A DNA stretch of 64,000 bases from Bhargavaea cecembensis (GCF_001619585.1 NZ_LQNT01000009.1:992001-1056000), one strand, 5' to 3'. Counted from the stretch's first letter, positions 15,850-24,987 are shown. Notes: generated from the sequence alone by a model not told the origin. Program-made: numbers and translations.

Positions 15850-17454
15850 TTATAATGCAACACGATAGCTCTCCTCCATTACCATCTTCGGTTCCAGAAC
15901 ATCCTGCAGTTTCTCTGTAAGTGAATCGAATTCCTCAGCACTAAAAACACCCATTACATAAAAATCAGGACGAATTAAAACGAATTTATTCCTGTACATA
16001 CTCAGGACATTATTGACGTCAGTCAGCGGGGTGCTATCTTCCATTTCCCTCGTCACAAAATGCTCCGGATAGATCGAGATTTTATTTGGATTGATTGCTT
16101 TCCAAACAAGTCCGTCCATGTTCGGAAATGAAATTTCATCGGGCGCACCGATTTTCAGCAAGTTAAAGCCACTTTCCATATACCGATCAATAGGCACCAT
16201 CTCGGCCTCGCTGTTCATATAGGTAGCCTGTTTGAACATCTCACCGACCAATGGCTTTTCGATATCAATAAAGAGGCCTTTTGAGCAGATTGGTTTCGGT
16301 TTAAAACGCATCTCTGTGACATAACGCTTTATTGGCGGGACCATCTTCATTACACCAAAGGCCGCGTCACGGAGCAGTTTTCTTTTTTTGCTTGTTGTCA
16401 AAATGAAGTTGCCCATCCTCACGGAAAGACGGATCATCGCTTCCACATGTTCTTTGCGTTCCTTTTCATAACTCTCAATAATTGAATGGGCTGCTTTCCC
16501 CTCTATCACCAACTTTATCTTCCAAACAATGTTAAATGCATCCCGCACGCCTGAGTTGAGGCCTTGGCCTGCAAATGGAGGGGTTAAATGTGCGGAATCC
16601 CCGACGAGGAAAACACGCCCCTCTCCAAACTTTTCTGCTACAAGTGCATTAAAGACGACGACTGCCTTTTTTACTAGATTTTCCGGCTTGTACTGCGTAT
16701 AAGGAGCGATCAACTCAGCGAGTTTTTCATCCCTCAACATTTCCTCTGGATCTTCCCCATCCAACAACATGAATTCATAACGCCGCTGCCCGAACGCGGT
16801 ATATGCATGCATGGCAGGCCGTGGCGGATCACAGAAAAATGAGGTGTGTCGAGTTTTCACATCATCGTTTTTCAAATCAACAATGACCCACGGCTCCTCA
16901 AAACTTGAGCCGTTCTTCTTGCTTCCCACCTCTTTCAGTTTGATACCCAGTTGCTTGCGCACAGTGCTTCTTCCACCGTCACATCCCAATAGATACAAGG
17001 CTTCTAACGTCATTTCCCCGCTGCCATCCTGAATTTTCACCTTAACTTGTTCCTCGTTCTGGTCAAAGCTGATCAGTTCGGTTGTATAACGGATTTCAAC
17101 ATTTGAGTACCGCCGGACTCCTTCTAGTAGCACCTTTTCAAAAATAGGCTGTACAATCTTATTACGCTTCGGGTAGCCAAACGACATTTCAGTCGGCCGT
17201 ACACTTGCAAACGGTTTCATTTTATTAGAGAAGTAATCGGCTCCCCCTCCCGGTGTAATCACCTGCCTCACTTTCGGATACAGGCCGATTCGGTCAATCA
17301 CACGGAGTGTTTCGTCATCAACCAGGATGGCCTTTGGAATTTCACTTATTCCAGCATTGCGTTCAATCAATAATGTCTTCATCCCGTAGAGCCCACACAA
17401 ATTCGCAGCAATGAGTCCAGACGGTCCCGCTCCTACTATGATGACGTCATACAT
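15850..17454 (-). CDS. FAD-dependent aromatic-ring monooxygenase
   Basis: A 534-residue class A flavoprotein hydroxylase of the phenol/3-hydroxyphenylpropionate hydroxylase type. It has the FAD-binding GAGPSG (9-14), a DG motif (LLGCDGGRSTVRKQLG, near 160-175), and the GD motif VFLVGDSAHLTPPFAGQGLNSG (near 275-300). It would hydroxylate a phenolic substrate to a catechol-type diol using NAD(P)H and O2. ATG 17454 follows GGAGGGG; the frame's earlier start at 17469 leaves no room for a ribosome site. It is co-transcribed with a racemase-like gene and is divergent from the genes that would cleave and process its product. Confidence 0.9.
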   Translation of the reverse strand: MYDVIIVGAGPSGLIAANLCGLYGMKTLLIERNAGISEIPKAILVDDETLRVIDRIGLYPKVRQVITPGGGADYFSNKMKPFASVRPTEMSFGYPKRNKIVQPIFEKVLLEGVRRYSNVEIRYTTELISFDQNEEQVKVKIQDGSGEMTLEALYLLGCDGGRSTVRKQLGIKLKEVGSKKNGSSFEEPWVIVDLKNDDVKTRHTSFFCDPPRPAMHAYTAFGQRRYEFMLLDGEDPEEMLRDEKLAELIAPYTQYKPENLVKKAVVVFNALVAEKFGEGRVFLVGDSAHLTPPFAGQGLNSGVRDAFNIVWKIKLVIEGKAAHSIIESYEKERKEHVEAMIRLSVRMGNFILTTSKKRKLLRDAAFGVMKMVPPIKRYVTEMRFKPKPICSKGLFIDIEKPLVGEMFKQATYMNSEAEMVPIDRYMESGFNLLKIGAPDEISFPNMDGLVWKAINPNKISIYPEHFVTREMEDSTPLTDVNNVLSMYRNKFVLIRPDFYVMGVFSAEEFDSLTEKLQDVLEPKMVMEESYRVAL

Positions 17455-17479
17455 TCCAATCCCCTCCATCTTTCACCGA

Positions 17480-18139
17480 TCACGTTCTGGTCAAGTGATG
17501 TCGCTCTTTCTCTTCCAAATACTCCCGAACGTGTTGTGCCGTCGCGGATGCCGCCCCCAATATCGGCACCTCAGACTGAACCAGTTCGGTAATATGTTCA
17601 ATGCTATATTGAGATAACACGATGACGTCGACACGGCTTTCAATTTTGCGGATCAGTCGGATCACCTTTTGGTCGTGCTCCTCTTTCAGTCCCTCCGAAA
17701 GCAGATGAATGGCTCCGTCTTCCACTTCGCTAATTATCTGGACATCCGGGTTTTTCTCTTTCAAATAACTGCTGAGCGCGATTGGTGTTGCAGAAACAGT
17801 CGACACAAGGCCAACACGCTCATACTTCAGTGCACGGTCTAACACAGCCTGGTCAGAACGGAAAATCCGGACCTTAGTCAATTCCTGAAGATAGGGTACC
17901 AAGCCGTTAAATGCTGAACAGGTCAGTTGGATCAGGTCGGCACCAGACTGTTCAGCCAGCCGGACAAGGTCCACAAAACGATTCCTGATTAAAGAAGTCA
18001 TTTCTCCCGCACGTTCTAGTTGAAACAGAAGATCCGAGTCAAGCAGATGAACATATTCAACATCAGGGGCATGCCTCCTGAAGGCTTCTTCGATCGGTGC
18101 CAATGAATTTGCCGTTGCTGATATCAATACAACTTTCAA
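17480..18139 (-). CDS. Asp/Glu/hydantoin racemase superfamily protein
   Basis: A 219-residue protein of the aspartate/glutamate racemase fold. The signature cysteine regions are QLTCSAFNGL (about 72-81) and GLVSTVSATPIALSSYLKEKNP near 112-133. In this position the second catalytic cysteine seems replaced (HITELV...PILGAASAT), so it may be an isomerase, decarboxylase or racemase-like protein rather than a classical racemase. Family members in aromatic pathways include maleate isomerases, which would fit a ring-cleavage cluster. It is the first gene of the minus-strand operon and is followed after 25 bases by the FAD monooxygenase. Confidence 0.75.
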   Translation of the reverse strand: MKVVLISATANSLAPIEEAFRRHAPDVEYVHLLDSDLLFQLERAGEMTSLIRNRFVDLVRLAEQSGADLIQLTCSAFNGLVPYLQELTKVRIFRSDQAVLDRALKYERVGLVSTVSATPIALSSYLKEKNPDVQIISEVEDGAIHLLSEGLKEEHDQKVIRLIRKIESRVDVIVLSQYSIEHITELVQSEVPILGAASATAQHVREYLEEKERHHLTRT

Positions 18140-18183
18140 TTACACCCCTACTTTCACCATATGATAATAACGATTTAAATTAC

Positions 18184-18211
18184 ATGATAAATGATTTTTC
18201 TAATAAATCAA
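18184..18211 (-). promoter_or_regulatory. Candidate promoter of the racemase-monooxygenase operon
   Basis: Minus strand: TTGATT (18206-18211), a 16-base spacer and TATCAT (18184-18189), about 45 bases before the racemase-like ATG. Confidence 0.45.
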
Positions 18212-18213
18212 TA

Positions 18214-18226
18214 ATCAAGTATTGAT
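18214..18226. promoter_or_regulatory. Candidate IclR operator
   Basis: The palindrome ATCAA-GTA-TTGAT overlaps the -35 box of the plus-strand promoter and abuts the minus-strand one, placing it where the cluster's IclR regulator could control both directions. Confidence 0.45.
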
Positions 18227-18250
18227 AATTTTAAAGTTTTAGAATACAAT
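18222..18250 (+). promoter_or_regulatory. Sigma-A-like promoter of the FAH-TRAP-IclR-dioxygenase operon
   Basis: TTGATA (18222-18227) and TACAAT (18245-18250) are separated by exactly 17 bases. The -10 box covers the ATG at 18249, which argues that translation starts downstream at 18285. Confidence 0.7.
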
Positions 18251-18284
18251 GACTTCAATCAATGAACACAAGGGGGTCTTTAAG

Positions 18285-19172
18285 TTGAAATATGTCAGCT
18301 ATCAAGTGAACGGTGCAGAGAGTTATGGTGTCCGGGTCGGTGAAGGGATTGTAGACCTAAAATCAAAATACGGGGAAACGTATCCGACATTGAAAGAGTT
18401 CCTCTCTTCAAAGGAGTTTTCCGAAGGTTTTCAGGTTGATCATGAAAGCGTTACCTATTCTGCAGATGAAGTTCAGCTCCTCCCTGTAATCAGCAACCCG
18501 GACAAAATCTTCTGTATCGGGATCAATTATGAGACGCACCGCATTGAAACCAACCGCGAGAAGGTCGGTTACCCTGTCGTCTTTCACAGATTTGCCGAAT
18601 CTCAAGTAGGTCATAATGAACCGATTCTCTTGCCGGAAGAGTCCGCACAACTGGACTTTGAAGGAGAACTGGCAGTGGTCATCGGAAAGCCGGGCAGAAG
18701 AATTGCCAAGGAAGATGCTTATGACCATATTGCCGGTTATGCCTGCTATAACGATGGCAGCATTCGCGACTGGCAGCGCCATACCCATCAATGGGGACCG
18801 GGTAAAAACTTTGATGCAACCGGCGGCTTCGGACCGGATCTTGTCACGCGTGATGAAATCGGGGACGGGGAGGCACTGCGACTGCAAACTCGCTTAAATG
18901 GTCAGGTCATGCAGGACACAACAACAGATTTGATGATCTTCTCTATTCCCGAGCTCATCGAATATGTTTCTTCCTATACGACACTACAGACAGGTGACGT
19001 CATCGTGTCAGGTACGCCTGGAGGTGTCGGGGCAAAACGCAATCCGCCAGTATTCATGAAAGAGGGCGACGTTGTAGAGATTGAAATCGAGAAAGTAGGC
19101 GTGCTCCGAAATCCGATTACCTCCGATGTCAGACAAAAGCAGCAAAGCAAAACGGCAGCCCAATCTGTTTAA
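18285..19172 (+). CDS. Fumarylacetoacetate hydrolase family protein
   Basis: A 295-residue FAH-superfamily enzyme. The fold's core is clear: IFCIGINYETHRIE, the metal-binding region LDFEGELAVVIGKPGRRI with the conserved glutamates, then GPGKNFDATGGFGPDLV, and the closing VIVSGTPGGVGAKR. Relatives are hydrolases or hydratases of 2-hydroxy-dienoates and acylpyruvates formed by extradiol ring cleavage, which fits the dioxygenase at the end of this operon. The start is TTG 18285, with AAGGGGG eight bases upstream; the ATG at 18249 lies inside the promoter. Confidence 0.9.
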   Translation: MKYVSYQVNGAESYGVRVGEGIVDLKSKYGETYPTLKEFLSSKEFSEGFQVDHESVTYSADEVQLLPVISNPDKIFCIGINYETHRIETNREKVGYPVVFHRFAESQVGHNEPILLPEESAQLDFEGELAVVIGKPGRRIAKEDAYDHIAGYACYNDGSIRDWQRHTHQWGPGKNFDATGGFGPDLVTRDEIGDGEALRLQTRLNGQVMQDTTTDLMIFSIPELIEYVSSYTTLQTGDVIVSGTPGGVGAKRNPPVFMKEGDVVEIEIEKVGVLRNPITSDVRQKQQSKTAAQSV

Positions 19173-19202
19173 CCACCGGAAACTAATAAGAGGGGGATTA
19201 TC

Positions 19203-20222
19203 ATGCTAATCAAGAAAAAAGGGGTTATAGCAGCTGCTGCTCTTCTCGGGGCGTCCGTACTCTTGGGAGCTTGCGGCTCTGCTTCTACTGAAGGGTCCAC
19301 ATCACTGAAGCTTTCTCACTTTTGGCCAAGCCACCATATCGTCCACACTCAAGTATTGGAGAAGTTCGGAAGTGATCTGGAATCCGAAACAAACGGCGCC
19401 GTTACACTTGAGCTTTATCCGGGCGGTTCTCTCGGAACGCCTCCAGAACAGTATGACCTTGCAACAACCGGCACCGCTGATATTGCACTAAGTGTTCACG
19501 GATATACATCGGGGAAGTTTCCTCTGGTCGAAGTCATGGACCTTCCGTTTGTTGTGACCAGCTCCGAAGAGGGGTCGAAAAAGCTCTGGGAATTGTATAA
19601 GGAGTTCCCGGAACTTCAGGAAGAACATGGAGACACTCATCCTCTGGCACTCTTCACCGGTGAACCCAATCAGATCCTGAGCAAGGATAAACCGATTGAG
19701 CGTCTGGAAGACCTGCGTGGCCTTAAAGTCCGATCTCCTTCCACGCTTGGCAATGAAATCCTTGAGGCTGTGGGTGCCGTACCGGTTTCCATGCCAGTCA
19801 ATGATATTTACGAGTCCCTGAACAAGGGCGTCATCGATGCTGCCCTTGCCGGGGTTTCCACAGTCAATGACTTGAACCTTCATGAAGTCGTAGACCATGT
19901 CACCATTGCAAATCTTTCTGCTTCTTCTATGTTCATCACGATGAACAAGGATCAGTATGATCAACTACCGGAAGAAGAGAAGGAAAAGTTTGATGCCCTC
20001 TCCGATAAGCTTTCCCAACACGCCGGTGCCGCTCTCGACCAAGGTGGACAAGACGGACTGGACAAAGCCGCGGAAGTCGGCATCAACGTTATCGAACTCT
20101 CCTCTGAAGAACAGGAAAACTTCGAGAAATCTCTGCAGCCCGTCATCGATAAATGGATCAAAGACAAAGAAGCTGACGGCCTTCCTGGACAATCAATCTA
20201 TGATGCAGCCACCGCAAAGTGA
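19203..20222 (+). CDS. TRAP transporter substrate-binding lipoprotein, DctP family
   Basis: A 339-residue solute-binding lipoprotein. The signal peptide ends in the lipobox LGAC (Cys24). The mature part follows the DctP plan: LKLSHFWPSHHIVHTQVLEKF, GSLGTPPEQYDLATTGTADIAL, the ligand-site region LEDLRGLKVRSPS with the conserved arginine, and SLNKGVIDAALAG. AGAGGGGG precedes the ATG. It is the second such system in the window (the other is at 4651-7520), and the two are divergent paralogues. Here it should import the aromatic or related acid degraded by the surrounding cluster. Confidence 0.93.
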   Translation: MLIKKKGVIAAAALLGASVLLGACGSASTEGSTSLKLSHFWPSHHIVHTQVLEKFGSDLESETNGAVTLELYPGGSLGTPPEQYDLATTGTADIALSVHGYTSGKFPLVEVMDLPFVVTSSEEGSKKLWELYKEFPELQEEHGDTHPLALFTGEPNQILSKDKPIERLEDLRGLKVRSPSTLGNEILEAVGAVPVSMPVNDIYESLNKGVIDAALAGVSTVNDLNLHEVVDHVTIANLSASSMFITMNKDQYDQLPEEEKEKFDALSDKLSQHAGAALDQGGQDGLDKAAEVGINVIELSSEEQENFEKSLQPVIDKWIKDKEADGLPGQSIYDAATAK

Positions 20223-20244
20223 TTGCTGAAAAGAGGTGGATTAT

Positions 20245-20820
20245 ATGAAAAAAGGCTCTCTGGTGATGGTCAAGAATGCCTCGTCCCTTGAAAACACTTC
20301 AGGGGATGGGTCACTTTTTAACAAATTCTCTTCTAAGCTAAATAAACTCGCAAAAGGCTATAACCGGATATTGCATGGTCTTTCCTGCATTCTTCTATTC
20401 GCAATGATGTTTTTGACAGTCTTCGACGTTCTTGGGAGAAACCTGTTCAACAGCCCGATTGTAGGAACATATGAACTGACCGGATTTGCATTGGCAATCA
20501 CCATCTTCTTCAGCCTTGGTGCGGCCCAGCTTAAAGGGGATCACATCGAAGTTGATTTCTTGTTCAAAAAGCTGCCGGAACGTGCTCAACACATATGTAA
20601 TGCAGGAATTTATCTAATTCTGACTTTCGTCGTTATGCTGACAAGTTGGCAACTATGGGTATATGCCCAGAGGCTGATGCAAGGTCACAACGTCAGCGGC
20701 GACCTTGGCATACCCATTTATGTAATCGCTTTCCTGACAACTTTCGGGGCAATCGGGTTTTTCCTCACCCTCCTGAATAGCTTTGTGCAAAGTCTGATGA
20801 AGGCGGTGGAAGCAAAATGA
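20245..20820 (+). CDS. TRAP transporter small permease, DctQ family
   Basis: About 191 residues. After a longer than usual hydrophilic head (first ~45 residues, Ser/Lys-rich), four membrane segments follow in the DctQ pattern, with VFDVLGRNLFNSPIVGTYELTGF near 55-77 and the GAAQLKGDHIEVDFLFKKLP loop. ATG 20245 has GAGGTGG just upstream; a GTG nine bases earlier is less likely. It overlaps the DctM gene by the ATGA arrangement, so the permease pair is translationally coupled. Confidence 0.9.
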   Translation: MKKGSLVMVKNASSLENTSGDGSLFNKFSSKLNKLAKGYNRILHGLSCILLFAMMFLTVFDVLGRNLFNSPIVGTYELTGFALAITIFFSLGAAQLKGDHIEVDFLFKKLPERAQHICNAGIYLILTFVVMLTSWQLWVYAQRLMQGHNVSGDLGIPIYVIAFLTTFGAIGFFLTLLNSFVQSLMKAVEAK

Positions 20821-22124
20821 CATCAGAAATGATAGGCCTGATTGGCGTCATCGTACTCTTGGCACTGATTTTGGCAAAGTTCTCAGTTGGGTTGTCGCTT
20901 TTTTTGGTTGGCGTCCTCGGCGTCACATACCTTTCAGGTGTGGATGTGGGCTTATCACAACTGGGATTATCGGCTTTCAATACCGCAAACAATTATTCGC
21001 TGAGTGTCATACCACTTTTCATATTAATGGGGACATTCATCGCCAATACGGGGATCGGCAAAGACTTATTTGACTCTGTCGACAAATGGATGGGCCACTT
21101 CCGCGGCGGATTGGCAATTGCCTCCGTCGGGGCAGCCTCCATCTTTTCTGCCATCTCAGGATCAGGTAATGCGACTACGGCTACTCTGGCCAAAATTTGC
21201 ATTCCGGAGATGCGTAAACATGGCTACTCCCCTTCATTTTCGAGTGCGGCAGTTGCTGCGGGTGGTACACTCGGTGCGCTGATCCCTCCGAGCGTTCTCC
21301 TGATTATTTATGGGGCACTCACATCCGAACCAATCGGTCCGCTCCTGATCGCCGGTATTGTTCCCGGAGTTCTAATGACTCTATTTTTCTTTATCATGAT
21401 CTATCTGCAGGTCCGTAAGAATCCGCAATTAGCCCCACAAAAGACTGAACGCTATACGGTGAAAGATAAAGTAACCTCTTTAAAAAGTATTTGGCCGTTT
21501 CTTGTCCTCTTTTTAATGAGTATTGGCGGAATCTATTTCGGTATCTTTACACCAAGTGAAGCCGGCGGAATCGGTGCGGCAGGTGCTTTTTTGATTACGC
21601 TCTTCACCAAGAGACTGAACTTCAAAATGCTGAAGGATTCTCTCGACCAAACGCTAAGACTTACTGTAATGATCTTCCTGATTCTAATTGGGGCCACTCT
21701 ATTCGGGAAGTTCTTGGCGCTTAGCCGGATTCCGACTTACCTGACTTCACTCGTGGGTGGCCTGGACACTTCACCCTATGTGGTCCTGACTTTAATTCTA
21801 TTGGTGTATTTCGTATTGGGAATGTTCCTTGAAGGGATTGCAATCATGGTCCTCACCCTTCCTATCGTTTACCCGATTATCACTCAATTGGGCTTTGATG
21901 GATTATGGTTTGGTGTCATCATGATCATGATTGTAAACTTGGGGGTGTTGACACCTCCGCTGGGTCTCAACATATACATCATCAGTGGGGTCATTAAAGA
22001 TGTTCCGATTGAGAAGTTGTTCAAGGGGGTCATTCCGGCTATTATCACGATGGTTGTCTTCATCATCGTCCTTGTAATCTTCCCGGACATCGTCACGTTC
22101 CTGCCTGAACTGATCAAAACATAA
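20817..22124 (+). CDS. TRAP transporter large permease, DctM family
   Basis: A 435-residue polytopic channel subunit with hydrophobic segments throughout. Family blocks include SVIPLFILMGTFIANTGIG, SIFSAISGSGNATTATLAKICIPEM and GGTLGALIPPSVLLIIYG, and LTPPLGLNIYIISG near the C-terminus. It uses an ion gradient to move the ligand delivered by the DctP lipoprotein. Its start overlaps the DctQ stop by four bases. An IclR gene follows after 28 bases and appears to be in the same operon. Confidence 0.93.
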   Translation: MTSEMIGLIGVIVLLALILAKFSVGLSLFLVGVLGVTYLSGVDVGLSQLGLSAFNTANNYSLSVIPLFILMGTFIANTGIGKDLFDSVDKWMGHFRGGLAIASVGAASIFSAISGSGNATTATLAKICIPEMRKHGYSPSFSSAAVAAGGTLGALIPPSVLLIIYGALTSEPIGPLLIAGIVPGVLMTLFFFIMIYLQVRKNPQLAPQKTERYTVKDKVTSLKSIWPFLVLFLMSIGGIYFGIFTPSEAGGIGAAGAFLITLFTKRLNFKMLKDSLDQTLRLTVMIFLILIGATLFGKFLALSRIPTYLTSLVGGLDTSPYVVLTLILLVYFVLGMFLEGIAIMVLTLPIVYPIITQLGFDGLWFGVIMIMIVNLGVLTPPLGLNIYIISGVIKDVPIEKLFKGVIPAIITMVVFIIVLVIFPDIVTFLPELIKT

Positions 22125-22152
22125 GGGCCCTTACATCAAAGGAGCAAATTCA

Positions 22153-22941
22153 ATGTCCAGCATAAAAAAAGTGTTGCAGATTTTAGATCTGTTTACAGCC
22201 GACAAACCGATTTGGACAGCCGATGAAGTCATCCAGTTTTTCGAACTTAGCCAGCCGACCGGTTACCGATATTTAAGAGAACTGACACACGCCGGATTAC
22301 TGGTGAGCGACAATGGACAGTACTCGGTCGGCCCCAAGATCATCAAGCTTGACTGCCACATCCGACAGACCGATCCGGTGATTTCAGCCGGTATTCCCGT
22401 GATGAAACAACTCTGCAATCTGACTCAATGTGAGGTTTTGCTCAGCAATATTTATAACGATGAAGTCCTGATTGCGCACATTGAAACACCTGAAGGCCAT
22501 CCGTCAAATGTTATCTATGAGCGTGGCCAGCCGCATCCCCTCTTTTATGGTTCCACCTCAAAAGCGATTATCGCCAACCTGCCCCGAGCCCATGTTGCCA
22601 AGCTTTATGAATCGTACGCCGAAGAGATTCGTGAAGCAAAAATGGGCGACACTTTCGAAGAATTTAAATCAAGCCTGGCGGCAATCAGAAAGAAGGGGTA
22701 TTACCTCTCCCACGGGGAACTGGATGATGGCGTGACCGGTATTGCAGTCCCGGTCTTTAAGGACAACACGTTAAAGGGAAGTCTGTCCCTTGTATACAAG
22801 ACATCGATGCATGAAATCTATAACACGGAAAAGCTCATTGAGCTAACAATCCGCGCGGCACAGGACATTAGTGAATTCTGTTCAACGGAAGAGCAAACGA
22901 TGAACACCCGAGAACTTGAAAGGATTGGTAATTATGATTAA
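22153..22941 (+). CDS. IclR-family transcriptional regulator
   Basis: A 262-residue IclR protein. The N-terminal winged helix (about 1-60) starts SSIKKVLQILDLFTADKPIWTADE and contains FFELSQPTGYRYLRELTHAGLL. The effector domain (about 80-250) has the typical YGSTSKAIIANLP and the HGELDDGVTGIAVPVF motif near 194-209. AAAGGAGC precedes the ATG. Sitting inside the operon, it probably autoregulates and controls both arms of the divergent cluster, perhaps via the palindrome at 18214-18226. Confidence 0.92.
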   Translation: MSSIKKVLQILDLFTADKPIWTADEVIQFFELSQPTGYRYLRELTHAGLLVSDNGQYSVGPKIIKLDCHIRQTDPVISAGIPVMKQLCNLTQCEVLLSNIYNDEVLIAHIETPEGHPSNVIYERGQPHPLFYGSTSKAIIANLPRAHVAKLYESYAEEIREAKMGDTFEEFKSSLAAIRKKGYYLSHGELDDGVTGIAVPVFKDNTLKGSLSLVYKTSMHEIYNTEKLIELTIRAAQDISEFCSTEEQTMNTRELERIGNYD

Positions 22942-23839
22942 GCCATTTAAACTGGGTTATGCAGAGTTCAATTGTCTGGATGTCGAAAGAATAGAAAATT
23001 ACTATTCGAATGTCATGGGGATGACAGTAACGGATAAAACTAAGGACACCGCCTACATCAGCAGCGGAACAGACCACCATACGGTTGTCCTGAAACATTC
23101 CAACGAAAGTTCACTGGATGTAATCGGGTACCAAATTGAACGCAATGCGGAGCTGAAAGATGTGGTGAAAATCCTTGGTGAGAAAGGAATCTCTGCTGAA
23201 GTAAGGACAGATGCACGTCCAGGTGTTCATCAACTTGTGGAACTCCAAGATCCCGACGGCTTCACACTTCAACTCTTCCACGAGATTGAAACCCCTGCCC
23301 CCGGCTACAAAGAAAATGGTATCAGCCCATTCAAACTGGGCCATATCGCAATTGGTTCAATGGATGCCAAGAAATCTACTGATTTCTATATGAATGTCCT
23401 GAACTTTAGTTACACCGACACCATTGGAACCCGTGCTTCTTTCCTGACCTGTAACACGGATCACCATGTTTTGAATGTTTCCTCATTCGGTCATAAGATG
23501 ATGCATCACATCGCATTTGAACTGAAGGATACGAGTCACCATGTACGAGCCGCTGACATTCTTGCAAAAAATGAAATGCCAATCGTCTGGGGCCCTTCTC
23601 GCCACACCGCTGGACACAATATGGCAACCTACCATCATGACCCTGAGCTGAACCTCGTCGAACTATACATCGATATGGATCAATACATCAAGCCGCTGGG
23701 CCACTTCGACCCGCGCCCATGGCATGAAGAACTCCCTCTAAGACCACGGATTTGGGAAGATAACTGTGCATGGTACACCAAGTATGAAACTACCATTCTG
23801 GATGCTGTGCTGAAGAAAACTGAACTTCAACCGATTTAA
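22934..23839 (+). CDS. Extradiol ring-cleavage dioxygenase, VOC (type I) family
   Basis: A 301-residue two-domain vicinal-oxygen-chelate protein of the catechol 2,3-dioxygenase type. The C-terminal domain keeps the 2-His-1-carboxylate metal site: H137 (KLGHIAIG), H192 (MHHIAFEL) and E244 (LVELYID). The N-terminal half repeats the fold without ligands. It would open a catecholic ring next to the hydroxyls, using Fe(II) or Mn(II) and O2. ATG 22934, with AAAGGA nine bases upstream, overlaps the IclR stop by 8 bases; a TTG at 22916 is the alternative. It is the last gene before a terminator. Confidence 0.9.
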   Translation: MIKPFKLGYAEFNCLDVERIENYYSNVMGMTVTDKTKDTAYISSGTDHHTVVLKHSNESSLDVIGYQIERNAELKDVVKILGEKGISAEVRTDARPGVHQLVELQDPDGFTLQLFHEIETPAPGYKENGISPFKLGHIAIGSMDAKKSTDFYMNVLNFSYTDTIGTRASFLTCNTDHHVLNVSSFGHKMMHHIAFELKDTSHHVRAADILAKNEMPIVWGPSRHTAGHNMATYHHDPELNLVELYIDMDQYIKPLGHFDPRPWHEELPLRPRIWEDNCAWYTKYETTILDAVLKKTELQPI

Positions 23840-23860
23840 AAGCTATTTTGAATAAAGTTA

Positions 23861-23890
23861 AAGCATCCGGCTGAAGTGCCAGATGCTTTT
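23861..23890 (+). terminator. Terminator of the ring-cleavage operon
   Basis: AAGCATC and GATGCTT pair, with an inner GGC/GCC extension, followed by TTTTTTG, 22 bases after the dioxygenase stop. Confidence 0.85.
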
Positions 23891-24046
23891 TTGTATTGAG
23901 AGTTGCTGGGCATCATCGCAAAATGAACGTGAAGACTTCAGTGAGGACTTCTTCATTGATTGGGCCCCTGCCATTTTGGAACTGATTGGTAACTACTAAT
24001 TCCTTTGCAACGGATATACTTTCACTCCTAGATTGACCACTGTTTC

Positions 24047-24809
24047 TTACCTTACTATATTTTCTGCTTCTCTCTTCTGTTGAAATCTAATAAACCGTTT
24101 GAGAGCAAGAATATACTCTCTATTAGATTTGGGGTATTCCCTGATAATTACCGTTTCCATTTCAGGAGAAAACTCATCTTATCCCTTGTAAATTTCTCTC
24201 TTCAATATGCCATTTATCCGACCGACAGCGTCTTTTGCGGATGTCTCGGCAAGTGAATACTCGTTCATCAAAAACTTAATAAATTGTTCACTCGCTTCCT
24301 GATTAAACAAGACATCTGTCTGACGTTTGTCAGGCGAGAATATCTGCGCCAGATTGTTTTGATTAGGCGCCTCTACCTTAACCGTCCCATCTTCCTGAAC
24401 CCACATGCAAATGAACCCAAGCTTTTCAATCATGCGCCGCACCCGCAAATATTCCTTTCTGATGCGACCGATGTCTGGATTAGCCAGTACGAAGACATTC
24501 TCATCCCCTTCGTTTTGGGTGGCGTATTTTAATAAGGCATGAATCTGCATAGCAAGGTGAGTGACGATTTGACTATTATCAAATACTTCATCAGGATCAG
24601 CGCCATTCTTCTGCGAACCCTTTGTTTCGACGAAGATGTTAATATCCCCTTTTACCACTAAAACATTAATGCTGGCTGCTTGCCTTTTAGAGGAACATCA
24701 CATTCAAAACCATTGCTTAAAAAGAAGTTAGCAACCGCCTCATTCAAAGTGTCTTTATCCATTACAAATGGATCAGGATTTTTCATTATGCTGAGCTTAG
24801 TAGGCATAA
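24047..24809 (-). pseudogene. Disrupted PD-(D/E)XK-nuclease-like gene
   Basis: GGAGGG precedes the ATG at 24809, whose frame reads MPTKLSIMKNPDPFVMDKD and on to SNGFECDVPLKG before hitting a stop. One base out of frame, the text resumes as QAASINVLVVKGDINIFVETKG and continues to a TAA at 24179. In the same frame beyond that stop, 43 more sensible codons (DEFSPEMETVIIREYPKSN, then YILALKRFIRFQQ) run to 24047. So one frameshift near 24700 and one in-frame stop break a single gene. The GDINIFVETKG stretch resembles the D-(E)xK core of restriction-endonuclease-like folds; this family call is tentative. The intact middle frame (24179-24658) could still make a fragment. Confidence 0.65.
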
Positions 24810-24958
24810 ATTACCCTCCATTTAATTAATCTTGCCTTCATTTGGCATTTTAGTGTTAATAATATACTAACAGAAAACTTGAGCGAAATCCTTTAAATTT
24901 CAGACTATTCATAGATAGAGAGTCCTCACACTTGATCACTATTTCTCCCCCCAACACG

Positions 24959-24987
24959 AAAAAAGCAGCCGCTTCGGCTGCTTTTTT
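24959..24987 (-). terminator. Terminator of the aminotransferase-YjiH operon
   Basis: GCAGCCG-CTT-CGGCTGC is flanked by A6 and T6. On the minus strand it lies 15 bases after the YjiH stop and ends in a run of T. Confidence 0.9.
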
